Positions 10,678 through 21,061 of a DNA stretch of 64,000 bases are shown piece after piece; within the stretch, counting starts at the first letter, position 1; each line of letters opens with the position of its first letter. The position numbers and the translations under genes were made by a program. Origin of the DNA: Astrocystis sublimbata (taxonomy: Eukaryota > Ascomycota > Sordariomycetes > Xylariales > Xylariaceae); assembly GCA_022453515.1 (NCBI GenBank), contig JAJNNY010000028.1:62001-126000 (forward strand), in the 5' to 3' direction. Below the pieces are notes generated by a model that did no database searches, was not told where the DNA came from, and worked only from the letters and a program-made list of their open reading frames with translations.

Positions 10678-13633
10678 AGGTTTTGAAAGCGCTACTGAGT
10701 CCATCTCTAGATTGTACCTACTTAAGTGCAGATACTAAGTAGCCTAGTATCATTTTTGGGGGGCGTTCGTCTTACGAACATCTACACCGCTGCATTAGCC
10801 TTGGTAGAAACCCCTCCTTCTTGTCATCATTCCTATAAAATATCTATATTTGAATGTACGCAAGTCAAGGCAGCATTGGCCGGTCTAGGAGCTTGGCAGG
10901 ATCCCCAACGCATTATTTTAGACCAGACTGCCGCTAGTGACTAGATCATCAGTCGATGGCATACTATGTATAAGTTAGTTGTTCTCAGGGTTCTGGGGCT
11001 GCAAATATGACGTCGAATCTAATTGTACCTTAATCCTATAACCCATATAGGAAAGTGCTCACACAATGACGGAAGTACTCGGAATACCCTGCCGGATAAA
11101 TTGCAGAGTGTGTAAGGCCGCTGAGACTGAGAAGGGTACCAATCCGCATCATGAACGAACCCTAATGTTCTCTTTGTCTTATTTATCTGCTGTTGACACA
11201 CTGTTTTCGGAAGCATTGTGAGTTGAATCGTTGGTGCCTCTAACGTACCTGGTACCCATGCCCTTCGTTCGGTGGCAACCCGGTGCGCACAGGAGAAGAG
11301 GCATGGTATTGACGAGGCGGAACACCTCACAGTTGCGTTGTCACACGTCCAGCCCGATCGTCCTATGCGTACATAGTAGACAGCCACATCGTATGTTCAA
11401 CTGATTCAGGATAATCCAGACCGTGGTGTAAGCTTAGGTAGGTATTTACCTACCAACGATTTACTGTACATGCCTCAGGTGCTTGCCCCTCCGTCCCCCA
11501 CTTCAAATAAGCCCTACTATGTACAATGCAGCTATACATGAACATCATGGGCTGAGGTTTCTTGTTCATAAGCAGAAAGATAGTTTGAAGTATACCAATG
11601 CAACGGTAGACCGAGTGTATAAATTTCCATGACTGATTATGATATTTTGGTGCCCTCCCAAAGGCTCTACTTAGGTAATAAGTAGGTCTTCGAGACCTAG
11701 TAAATGTATGAATATGAGCATTCGGCATAGTCGCACGGCCAACGAATTGAACGAGCAACCCACCCCCTCATTGTTGACTTTACGGCAGATGGACATCTAA
11801 CCTGACTAGGGACTAGCGCCTCGGTTACGGTACCGCGGCATGGAACTAATCCCCACTCCAAGTTGTACCCACCAGGCCAGCCAGGTACCTATCGTCCGTC
11901 TGCTGAGCCGAATGCTGCCCAGAGCATCCCGCACAACTTGTTGCTCCAAATTTAGTACATGCGCATGAGCGTCGAATGGCAGAGCTGCGGTACCTAGGCC
12001 TTGGCGCACTTGTGCGCACCCCACGCGCCGGCGCATCACCCTTCAGCACCATCGCGATACTCTCCCGAGTCAACTCCTCCAATGTCTTGCGACCCAACAC
12101 TCGTGCGTACCCATCCTTCTTGCATCCGCATCTGCACCTCTCCACCACCAGCACCACCAGCACCAAGAAAAGAAGCCAGCCGAGCCAGCCGTGTTCCGAG
12201 TTAGGTAAGCTAAATTTCCCGAGTTTCTCTTGCTGCGCTTCTCCGTCCCTCGCCTCGCGAATGCATGCTGGGCATGATTGGCACAACGGCGGCGAGCGAC
12301 CTGCCCGGCGAGTCAGGCATGCCGGGGCGGTCTCGACGCAAAACTGGATCCCCTTGGAGCCATGTGCGTCTCTGCGCCCTGGCGGTTTCTGGCCAATTGT
12401 CACCATGCGTCGCTCAGCTCCCGGCTTAGCCGTCCCATCCCGCACGTGTGAGCAAAGTCTAGTACGTCCGTATTAACGGTATTGTACATAGTTCGAGCTC
12501 TGAAGCGGCGCGAGCTAGTGTTATTGTTGTTTCTCACCAACCTTGGCACCTCTACCTGCTCCCTACCTGCTGAACCCTGTCTGCCCTACTTGGTGTAACT
12601 GCCGTGCAGCCCTATTGCAGACGTTGGACGTTGGCTGAATTGTTCTTACTTGCTGAGCAGCATTGCGGGTTTGCAGTGAGACCGAGGCGTTGCCACCCGT
12701 TACCTACCGCTACCAGCTTACCTACCTACGTAAGCTCGTAGAAGTTGGTCTAGGTGCTATTTTGCAGGTTACTTACTTACTGATCATAGCCAAACCAAGA
12801 TCAAGCTGCTGGATTCGTTACGTTCCGTATCCACCGATCAGCCTGGCGTAGAATACACCGTCTCGTGCGCCAAAGCATCACGTATCATCGCTGCACTGTC
12901 GGTCATCCAGCCCGAGGAGGTCTCCAGAACCACAACCGCACCTCCAGCACACCCGACTCTTGCCCATCTCTTATACCTGGCTCCGGCTCAAGTATACGAC
13001 TAAGGGAGACGGCATAACAGCGGGTCCCATATAGCGCGACCCTCGGCGTCGTCACAGAGACGCGCCCCGCCCAACCCCCAAGGTCCCAACTCCCAAAGTC
13101 CCCAAGGTCCCAAGTCTCCGGCCTGTAGTGTACCCATAATCATCTTCTGCGCCAACCCACATCTAGATCCCGTCCACCAACACGTTCTCGCGTCTGGCAT
13201 CCCACGCTTGCCACGGTATAGACATACATCCGCAAGCACCCCCCGTTAGCTCAACCCCCTCCAAGGACCCCAGACCCAGACACCCAGACACCCAGACACC
13301 ATCTCGCGTCTCTGCATACTCTGCATGCTCTCTGCATACTACGCCTGCCACTCCCTCGCCTAACCCCCCTTGATTCCGTCATAGCCTGAACCGGCGGCAG
13401 GGCTCACTTGACAGCGATCTCCGCCGAATCGTAGATAGTCGCAGCTTGGATCCGCGCGACAGGGCCGGGTTGACGCAGGTCTCTGCAGCTAAGCCGCGAT
13501 CATTTGCAAGCCCTACCCTTTGCAACGTGTCAGAGGCAAGGGACACATCACCTCTCGCCTTGTAACAACCGTGCGAGTTGGCAATTCTCGAAAATTTTCA
13601 TCATAAGCTAGCACCCGCTGCAGGTAGCCAAAT

Positions 13634-14703
13634 ATGTCGGATTCCCCCCAATCTCCTCCCAAGGACGTCGAGCCAGGTGTACAGTCACCCGACGATGAAG
13701 CACAAATGAACGACCCTCAGGACCCACACGCCGCTGGGCTCTCCTATGAGTTCGAAGTAAAGGAGCAGGATAGGTGGTTGCCCATAGCCAATGGTGAGTT
13801 GAGACCCTCCTGGCCCTCTGCCTCTGATTTGGCGCATCTCGAGTCTGTATCTGGGTCCTGTCTGCACGATTCGACTCCAAACCCAGACCTATGAGGTGGG
13901 ATCGCTTCTGCGGAGCTTGTGGTTGGCTTCAGCAATTGGTGCTTCCTGCCTTTAGCTTCAGATAGACGATAGGCGCGCATGATCCTATGATCCTAGCGGC
14001 CATCATGTCTCACGATTCGCCGACCCAAGCACCAGAAGCGCCTCGCGCTTCCAAAGCCCACAAGTACGATGTGTATGATGCTAACATACGCAATTTCGCG
14101 CCAGTCGCTCGCATCATGAAGCTGGCCTTGCCCGAAAATGCCAAGATAGCCAAAGAGGCCAAGGAGTGCATGCAGGAGTGCGTGAGTGAGTTCATCTCCT
14201 TCATCACGAGTGAAGGTAAGTCTTTGCCCAAGCAGCTTTACAATCGTTTCGACCTGGACTCACCAGCTATAGCGTCCGAAAAATGTCAACAGGAAAAAAG
14301 AAAGACGGTAAACGGAGAGGATATATTGTTTGCAATGACCTCACTGGGATTCGAGAACTACGCCGAGGCGCTCAAGATCTATTTAACGAAATATCGAGAG
14401 GTACTATCTGCCCCCGTAACCGATCCTCATATCTGCGGCATGGATATGTGCCGATCCATTCTTGTGGGGACACTATCAGCTGACCCAGTCGATCAACAGT
14501 CTCAATCCAACCGGGGTGAAAGCCAACAGAACAGGCCTGGTAGCCAGGGCTACGGAGCAGCCACTGCTGGGGCATCGAATGCCGTCGGTTCGTCTAGCTT
14601 TCAAGGCGGCGACGCCTCTGCTGGTCTCGCAGAATCAGGGGAGAGCTATATGTATGCCCAGGCAGGGCATAACGGAGCGGGCGGCGAACCTGCTAACTAC
14701 TAA
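13634..14703 (+). CDS. hapC: CCAAT-binding complex subunit HapC (NF-YB/HAP3)
   Basis: The histone-fold NF-YB subunit of the CCAAT-binding complex, which pairs with HapE (NF-YC) and recruits HapB to CCAAT boxes. Exons 13634-13793, 14105-14215, 14273-14400 and 14500-14703 give 200 residues. The conserved core (about 43-136) begins [17 protein letters not shown] and contains [20 protein letters not shown] and [20 protein letters not shown], ending LTKYRE. The C-terminus is Gln/Gly/Ser-rich, as in Aspergillus HapC. Intron 1 is long (311 nt). Intron 3 (14401-14499) is 99 nt, in frame and free of stop codons, so its retention would give an intact protein 33 residues longer. It is preceded by a very long gene-free region. 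Confidence 0.95.
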
Positions 14704-15860
14704 GTATCGGCTCGCGCGCCAAGGTGTCAAGCTCGCCCCTTAGTTTCCGTACGAGGCTTCGAAAGTATTCGAAGCACGCGACACCACCTCTTCTTCGAGT
14801 GTGTATAAGTAAGGAGGTCCCGCGCCCCCGGGCATATTCTCACGCGGCCGCAAAGTTGGGTTGGACGAGGACTGGAAAAGCTACGGTTGTGTATGTACAG
14901 GAAGGAGCCAGCAGGAATGGCGATGTCATACGAGCACACAACAGTAGCGGCGTTTCTCTTCTTTCGTCTTTGATAGATTTCCCCAGGGCTCCTTTACCCC
15001 CTGGGTCTCCTCGCACGGGGCTTTGCTCTTGAGATCGAGCATCGGCAATTTCGACAGTCAGCATAGCTTTACAAGATAGGAAAACAGCCCTATCGCGGTA
15101 TCACTACTGCTATGTTATGTACACACAATATCGCGAATTCACTAGTTTCATCAGCCTGTAGAGCGTTCGGTCCTCTCTGGTGTTCCACTTCCACCACTTT
15201 GGATTTTGGGCTAAAATCTATTATGTGAAATGTTATATCTTGCAATAGGCTGTTTGCTTTTTGCAAACAAACATTGGTGCTAATTTATTACACTAGGTTG
15301 TACGAAAACAGATTATTAGGTGTGAAGCCACTCGAGCCTCTCATGATTCAAAGCTGTCCATAGTATGATATGTGAGCAGGTACTTGCCTGAACGCCTGAA
15401 GTACCCTACTTACAGTGCATGCAGATAGGTACATGATCCTGCCCATCTTAGATACATCTACATTAACAAACTCGGCAAGCACTGTCAAGTGGGCCACAGA
15501 TCCCCACGCATGAACCGTCTTGCTGCCTGCGGTCGCAGCAGCCAATCAACGTCTGAGCATTGTTCTAGCGGCCGCCCCGCCATTTCAGGCCGTCGAGGAC
15601 CCCGAAGAAATAATTTTGTGCAGCACTGGCCATCCCGTCTCCATCGCCGACCTCTACATCATCGCCACCATCATCAATAACATCAATAGCAGCACACACC
15701 ACCCCGCCGTCTACAGGCATCCCGGCACCAGCGATGACCAGGTGTATAATATCAACTTGCACCACAGTCTGGACAGCCTGGATCGCTTGGCGACATCCCG
15801 ATACCCTGTGATCTCATCATATCGACTGTACCGACTGTATAACCCCCCCATTCCTCACTC
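14704..15860. other. Spacer between hapC and RRN3, with a CCAAT box
   Basis: No gene is seen. A CCAAT box (AGCCAATCA) lies at 15542-15546, about 315 bases before the RRN3 start. The last 300 bases are open in several frames and C-rich, consistent with a 5' leader. Confidence 0.5.
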
Positions 15861-17960
15861 ATGTCACCAGCCGCCTCCATGCCCGTGCAGATTGCACGGG
15901 CTGTTCCTGCTGGCCCTCTAAAACCCATACTCAAGCCTACCTCGTCAGTCATTGGCGTGCGACGATCGAGGGACGAGGCTCGCCTCGACGAGAAGGAGGA
16001 CGGTGACGACGAAGTCAACAGCACGGATGGCACCCGAAGCCCCAAGAGAAAGCGGACACGGGTAGAATTCGATATGGACAATGTGGAGGTCCGGGAGATC
16101 GGCGCCAGATCCGTCGACGAGATAAGAACCGAGATCAGGGACGCCCTCGATCGCCATGCTCGCCACGAAGACGAGGAGTACGACATGCTGAAGCAGACAC
16201 TCCAGGGCAAGCCGGTCACGTATCGCGACGATGACGACGACGACGACGACGAAGATGACATCGATCTCGTCGCAATAGCAAAACAGCGACAAGAGCTCAA
16301 GGGTTACTACATCGCCCTTACCGCCTTCGCACCCCGCCTGGGGAGGTCGTGTGATGGCCTCGTGAGAAGCGTTCTCGAGTGTCACTGGCTCGGCCGGGAT
16401 GATGAATTTGCCAAAGTCTATATCCAATGCCTCGCTGCCTTGGTCAGTGCCCAAGGACCTCGCCTCACTCAGGTTCTGGCCATGATAGTACAGAAGTTCT
16501 CTGCGTCCCGGCCTTCGGAATGGGCCGTAGAAGGCTGCCCTCCTGTCTCGCGCGCGGCAGTGCAAGACAGAATCCACGTGGCATTGCGATACATCCTACA
16601 ATTATTCCCAATTGCGCCATCCGTACTGGAGCCTGTTTTGGCCAGCAAATATCCTTTCCATGAGGAGTGTAAGCGAGCCCACCTGGCTTATGTCGATAAT
16701 CTCCTGCGCCTTCGTCAATACACACCCGGCCTCCGAAATGATGTAATGGACCTCATCATGAGTCGGTTGGTAAGAATTGATGTCGAAATGCAGATGGATT
16801 TGGATGACATGGATGACACATTGACGGCCATGGTCGCCATGGCTTTGAAGTCTGCCCAAGAACACGAGGATCAAGACGAGGAGGACTCCGACGATAGCGA
16901 CAACGAATCAGTATCCAGTGCCGAGTCCGAAGATGACGAATACACGCGTGTCAAGTCAGCAAAGGAGAACATCGAGAAGATGGATTCGATTCTGGACACT
17001 CTTTTCGAGCTGTACACTCCGATTTTTGACGACCCCGACTCCGATGACGCCATGGAAGTATTCGGAGACCTGTTGGCGGAATTCTCACATCTGATCCTTC
17101 CCACCATCAAATCACGACATACCCAATTCCTAATATTCCACTTCGGCCAGCGTTCGGAGAAGCTCATCGACGCATTCTGTGGCACATGCATTAACATCGC
17201 ATTCGAGTCTCAACGGCCTCTTATCCTGCGTCAGTCGGCCTGTGCGTATCTCGCTAGTTTCGTTGCGAGAGGCGCGCATGTCCCAGGACACATTGTCGTT
17301 AATATTTTCGAAGTATTGGGCTACCATTTAGATGAAATGCGTGCGGTCTATGAAGTCTCGTGCCGAGGCCCCGACGTTCGTCGGTACGCACCATTTTATG
17401 CTTTGATGCAAGCTTTGATGTATGTTTTCTGCTTCAGATGGCAGGACCTTATCAAGTCAACCCCAGAAGATGTTGACAGGGATGATCCTCTATCTTATCT
17501 GGATCAGGAAATTGAATGGGAATCGGAGATCAAGGACATCATGAGACGGAACATCTATTCTAAGCTCAACCCACTCAAGGTGTGCTCTCCCGTCATCGTC
17601 GACCAATTCGCCAAACTCGCACATCACTTCCGGTTCATGTACGTCTATCCCCTCGTCGAATCGAACAAACGACTACGACTCTCCCAATACTCTGTCGGGG
17701 CCTATTCCAATGGCGGTGCGCTGCGGGACTTGGCCTTCGATGCGAACGACGAAAGCTGGCAGCAACTTGGCTCCTTCTTTCCGTTCGACCCCTACCAATT
17801 ACCGAAGAGCAAGCGCTGGGTAGATGACGATTACTTGCCCTGGCGACCTATTCCGGGATTGAACCCCGAGGAGCCTGAGGATACTAGCGATGAAGACGAT
17901 GCAGACGATGAAGATGAGATCGACGAAGACACAGGCACTGAAGAGTTCGTCGAATCATGA
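15861..17960 (+). CDS. RRN3: RNA polymerase I initiation factor RRN3 (TIF-IA)
   Basis: RRN3 binds RNA polymerase I and makes it competent to start rRNA transcription in the nucleolus. A single exon gives 699 residues. The N-terminal region is charged, with a KRKRTR basic patch and an uninterrupted Asp run near residue 125. The HEAT-like core includes the family segments QELKGYYIALTAF, VLASKYPFH, HLAYVDNLLRL, RQSACAYLASFVARGAHV and LNPLKVCSPVIVDQFA. A central acidic Ser/Glu/Asp insertion (about 335-360) and an acidic C-terminus are typical of fungal Rrn3. The start is the first ATG; another Met six residues on is possible. Confidence 0.94.
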   Translation: MSPAASMPVQIARAVPAGPLKPILKPTSSVIGVRRSRDEARLDEKEDGDDEVNSTDGTRSPKRKRTRVEFDMDNVEVREIGARSVDEIRTEIRDALDRHARHEDEEYDMLKQTLQGKPVTYRDDDDDDDDEDDIDLVAIAKQRQELKGYYIALTAFAPRLGRSCDGLVRSVLECHWLGRDDEFAKVYIQCLAALVSAQGPRLTQVLAMIVQKFSASRPSEWAVEGCPPVSRAAVQDRIHVALRYILQLFPIAPSVLEPVLASKYPFHEECKRAHLAYVDNLLRLRQYTPGLRNDVMDLIMSRLVRIDVEMQMDLDDMDDTLTAMVAMALKSAQEHEDQDEEDSDDSDNESVSSAESEDDEYTRVKSAKENIEKMDSILDTLFELYTPIFDDPDSDDAMEVFGDLLAEFSHLILPTIKSRHTQFLIFHFGQRSEKLIDAFCGTCINIAFESQRPLILRQSACAYLASFVARGAHVPGHIVVNIFEVLGYHLDEMRAVYEVSCRGPDVRRYAPFYALMQALMYVFCFRWQDLIKSTPEDVDRDDPLSYLDQEIEWESEIKDIMRRNIYSKLNPLKVCSPVIVDQFAKLAHHFRFMYVYPLVESNKRLRLSQYSVGAYSNGGALRDLAFDANDESWQQLGSFFPFDPYQLPKSKRWVDDDYLPWRPIPGLNPEEPEDTSDEDDADDEDEIDEDTGTEEFVES

Positions 17961-18824
17961 TTAGGGTAATATTTGTTCATGATTGTATGATGCATAGGGT
18001 GGCGTTCTACTGGTGTTTGATGGAAAATGGCTGGCAAGCTCACAGGGATTTGTTTGCGGTTGGGACGTGATAATTTTGTTTGGCTTTTGCTGTAAGGATA
18101 CACATTATATTTGAACAGCGCACCAACCCTCCATAGTGTCTACTCAATGCATATTTAATGTTCTGAGAGGAGATCTTCTCTAGCTGCCATACGGGGCTTG
18201 AGCCACTAGTTGAGTAAACTGCGTGCTCCGCATTTGTTCTGTTGCTCCCTAATCGTAATCGGTATGGGACTTATCAAGCCCTGCGTCTCCACGAATCAGC
18301 TCCAGGCAGGCAACATGAGTCGTTGCATGGGGTCCCGTTCCTCAGAATCCCGGTTAATGTTGTGTTGTCTGTGAGCTCACATTTGCCGACTGTTGTTTCG
18401 TTTCAATTTTCAAATAATGAAACTCACACGAGTTTCACAATTTGATAGTAGCAGTCGCGGCGCCATATACGAACTTGATAATTGTTAGCTATTACTTGCT
18501 AACGCTCACATTGTCTTGCCGGTTGTTACGTGAGTTGAGGCATCGATCGGTCGATTTCTCACGCTTACGTGATATTACACTGTTGCTGCCTGGCGACAAC
18601 CAACTACCGACAGACAACAATTTATGGGGTGGGCGTGATTATTGTCTTGGCTAACGAAGAGGAAAAGAAGAGATTATAAGTTGAGGGTTAGTACATTACA
18701 GCATTGTCTCAACTTGTATATTCGGATTCCTAAGACTCGGGGTGAGTCGGGATTCTCATTGGGTGGCCCTGAATCCACTGCGGCAAAGCTTATACGGAAC
18801 AAGGACGAGTAGAAGGGAGGAAAG
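17961..18824. other. Spacer upstream of the bZIP gene
   Basis: No gene is seen. An inverted CCAAT box (ATTGG) lies at 18758-18762, 63 bases before the bZIP start. Confidence 0.45.
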
Positions 18825-20863
18825 ATGCCCGATTCGGAGGGCACAGGAGCAGGAGCAGGAGCAGGTGATCAGAACCCTGATAGGCCGTCGTTCACGGACT
18901 ATTGGAAGCAGTCGAAAGACAAGCAGGCGGCGCAGAACCTCACTATCGTCTCGAGCAAGTTGGGCCAACCGGCAGGTAGGTGCACACCCTGGTTTTCTTT
19001 ATATTGACTCATCCACATGATCACCAACTGCAAGGGGATGAGAAGCGAATGTGTGAATAGATGAGATGACTTGATACTGGAGCTTTATTTCACAGTTGCT
19101 ATAAGCTCTGTGATCCTCACATACCCAAGCTATCTCACAAGTCACCATGCCAGCATTTTGCTATCAAATCACGTGCAGTCAGGCTAACATCTGCTTCTCC
19201 AAACCCAAGCCGACGGCAAAGATGAGGCCCAGGAAGAACCGACGGCTGAGTCCAAGGCGCTGGAGCGCCGGCAGCAAGTCAGGAAGGCCCAGCGCCAGCA
19301 CCGGCAGCGCAAGGCCAACTACACGAAGCAGCTCGAGAAGGACATCACCAAGCTGCGCGACGACATCGCCAAGGTCGAAGAAGAGGCGCAGCGCCTGAGG
19401 GACTTGAATGACGCGATACAGGCCCAGCTTAACAGTAGTGGTGGCGGTGGTAATGGAGGAGGGGGAGGACAGCAAGGAGGTCATATGATGCCCCCTAGTG
19501 GCCAAATGCTGCCACAGCAGCTACCGGAGTTCAATGCCACTGACATGGGCTTCTCGACGTTCTTCGCGCCGAACTATACCGTCTCGCTCGACATGTCGGC
19601 GAATCTGGGCGCGCCGGCGTATCAGGTTCGTCGTGCCTCGCCTCCTATGGCAGGAATGGGAATGGGAACGCCAGCGGGATCGGGAATGGATACATCCAGT
19701 ACTGGCGACACCGCTGCCAACACCTTTTCTAGCGCCCCCAGCGTGGCCGGTTCGTGGAGCATGACGGCGGCTTCGTCGACGCCGTGCTCGACTCTTGAAG
19801 AAGTGGCGATTATGGAGGCGAATCTGTCTGAGCAGCAGATTGACCTGGCGATTAATTTCATTCTAGCGTACGTGCTATTTCTTTTTGCATTTTTCTCTTT
19901 TCTTTTCTGCTGTTGTCTCGCGTGTCGCCCCTCTGCCATACATCCATCGCGTGTGATTGCAAAGCAGCGGGCAAAAAAACATTGGCGGGTTTTCAAGACG
20001 AGATTATGAAAACTACCAGCTCACACATTCCTCGTCCATTTTACAGACTAGAACACTGCTGCTGGAACCACATCGACCAGCACCTCTACGACCACTCCCA
20101 TCCTCACCCCCGACTAAGTGACGTCTCTCATTCCCATCATTTGGGAATGGGAACGGGAATGGGAACGGGCATGGGCATGGGCATGGGAATGAACATGAGT
20201 ATGGGAATGGGCGCCACAGACGACGAAGAAGCCGAAGCCGAAGCCGAAGACGAAGCAGCACTAAGCGGACACACCTTCATGGCCACAGCCCTCGCGCTGC
20301 AGAACGCGCCCATGACAGTATTTTCACGGATGAGCGACTCCTACTCCTCCGCCCCTGCCCAACCCCAACCCCAAACCAGTCCCATAGAATGGCAATCCCG
20401 CACCCTAACCCTCACAAACCTACGGCGTCTAGCACGCTCTCTAAACCCTTCCGACTCAGAACTCGCCCCCGTGCAAGTGTGGTTCGAGCTCGTGTCGCTG
20501 TACGGCGTCGAGGTGGCGACAGATGCGGACCTTCTCAGGCGTCTGAACAAGGAGCTTTCCGCGTTTCTCGACTGCGATTTCTTCGGGGCCAGCCTGCAGC
20601 GGACGGCTTTTGAGAGCGTGCTGGAGCGGGTTGTTGGGTTTCTGCCGCGGCAGTGGGGGGTTGGCGGGTGTATTGGGGAAGGAGGGGAGGAGGACATGTT
20701 GGGTTTTGGTGGTGGTGGTGGTGGTGGTGGTGAAAGAGCAGAGGAGGGAGGGAGCCAAATGCGTGAAGGTGGGATGGGGGTGCATAGGGAAACGGGGACA
20801 GATGAGCTTGGGAATAGAAAGAGTACGGATTCCAGATCTGATGAACCTTTTCTACCTGGCTAA
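18825..20863 (+). CDS. bZIP transcription factor lacking the invariant Asn
   Basis: A nuclear DNA-binding protein of 541 residues from exons 18825-18975, 19210-19867 and 20047-20863. The second exon uses an AAG acceptor after a strong GCTAAC branch point. The basic region (about 69-92) reads RRQQVRKAQRQHRQRK; the zipper positions that follow are Leu, Leu, Val, Leu, Ile. In the N-x7-R bZIP signature the Asn is replaced by Val74 while the Arg (82) is kept. I recall a fungal bZIP subgroup with QVR-type basic regions, so this is probably a lineage feature. The C-terminal half has a Gly-Met repeat (about 290-310), an acidic run, a conserved-looking segment GHTFMATALALQNAP, and a helical block with SLNPSDSELAPVQVWFELV. 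The target genes are unknown. Confidence 0.85.
20143..20212 (+). repeat. GGGAATGGGAACGGG-type hexamer repeat within bZIP exon 3
   Basis: An imperfect run of GGNATG/GGAACG hexamers encodes alternating Gly-Met and Gly-Thr. A separate (GGT)n run at about 20708-20731 encodes poly-Gly. Both are coding low-complexity repeats likely to vary in length between strains. Confidence 0.8.
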
Positions 20864-21061
20864 GTAAGATCGACAGATCAAGATAGCGTTCATTGAATAA
20901 TTACGAAATATACGATATGCACTTGCACTATCACTTGTTGTACTTATTTGAGCATCACATTATAGATGACCACAGACATCAATTCGCTAGGTTTGATACC
21001 AACTAGTGTTGCTACTATACATGTGTGAGCAATGTGGCATGTAACTCATCTTCCTTCAAGC

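Larger units (their letters stand above)
8898..13633. other. 4.7-kb gene-poor region upstream of hapC
   Basis: I find no conserved protein-coding gene in this stretch. Contents seen: a (TG)10 microsatellite near 9177; a cluster of CCAAT boxes with a TATA-like element at 10319-10457; a 46-codon reading frame at 10537-10677; an inverted repeat of GGTAGGTA at 11437-11454; and, from about 12,000 to 13,600, pyrimidine-rich C/T sequence that looks like fungal promoter or 5' leader of hapC. A 199-codon minus-strand open frame at 11846-12445 has composition typical of chance and no recognisable domain. Confidence 0.5.

Noticed and set aside
11846..12445. 199-codon minus-strand open frame in the hapC upstream gap
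   Set aside because: No recognisable domain, high Arg/Cys/Ser composition typical of non-coding GC-rich sequence, an opposing open frame on the plus strand, and no splice context.
15520..15860. Open frame just upstream of RRN3 as an extra gene or N-terminal exon
   Set aside because: Low-complexity His/Ser/Pro sequence in a different frame from RRN3; better explained as 5' leader.
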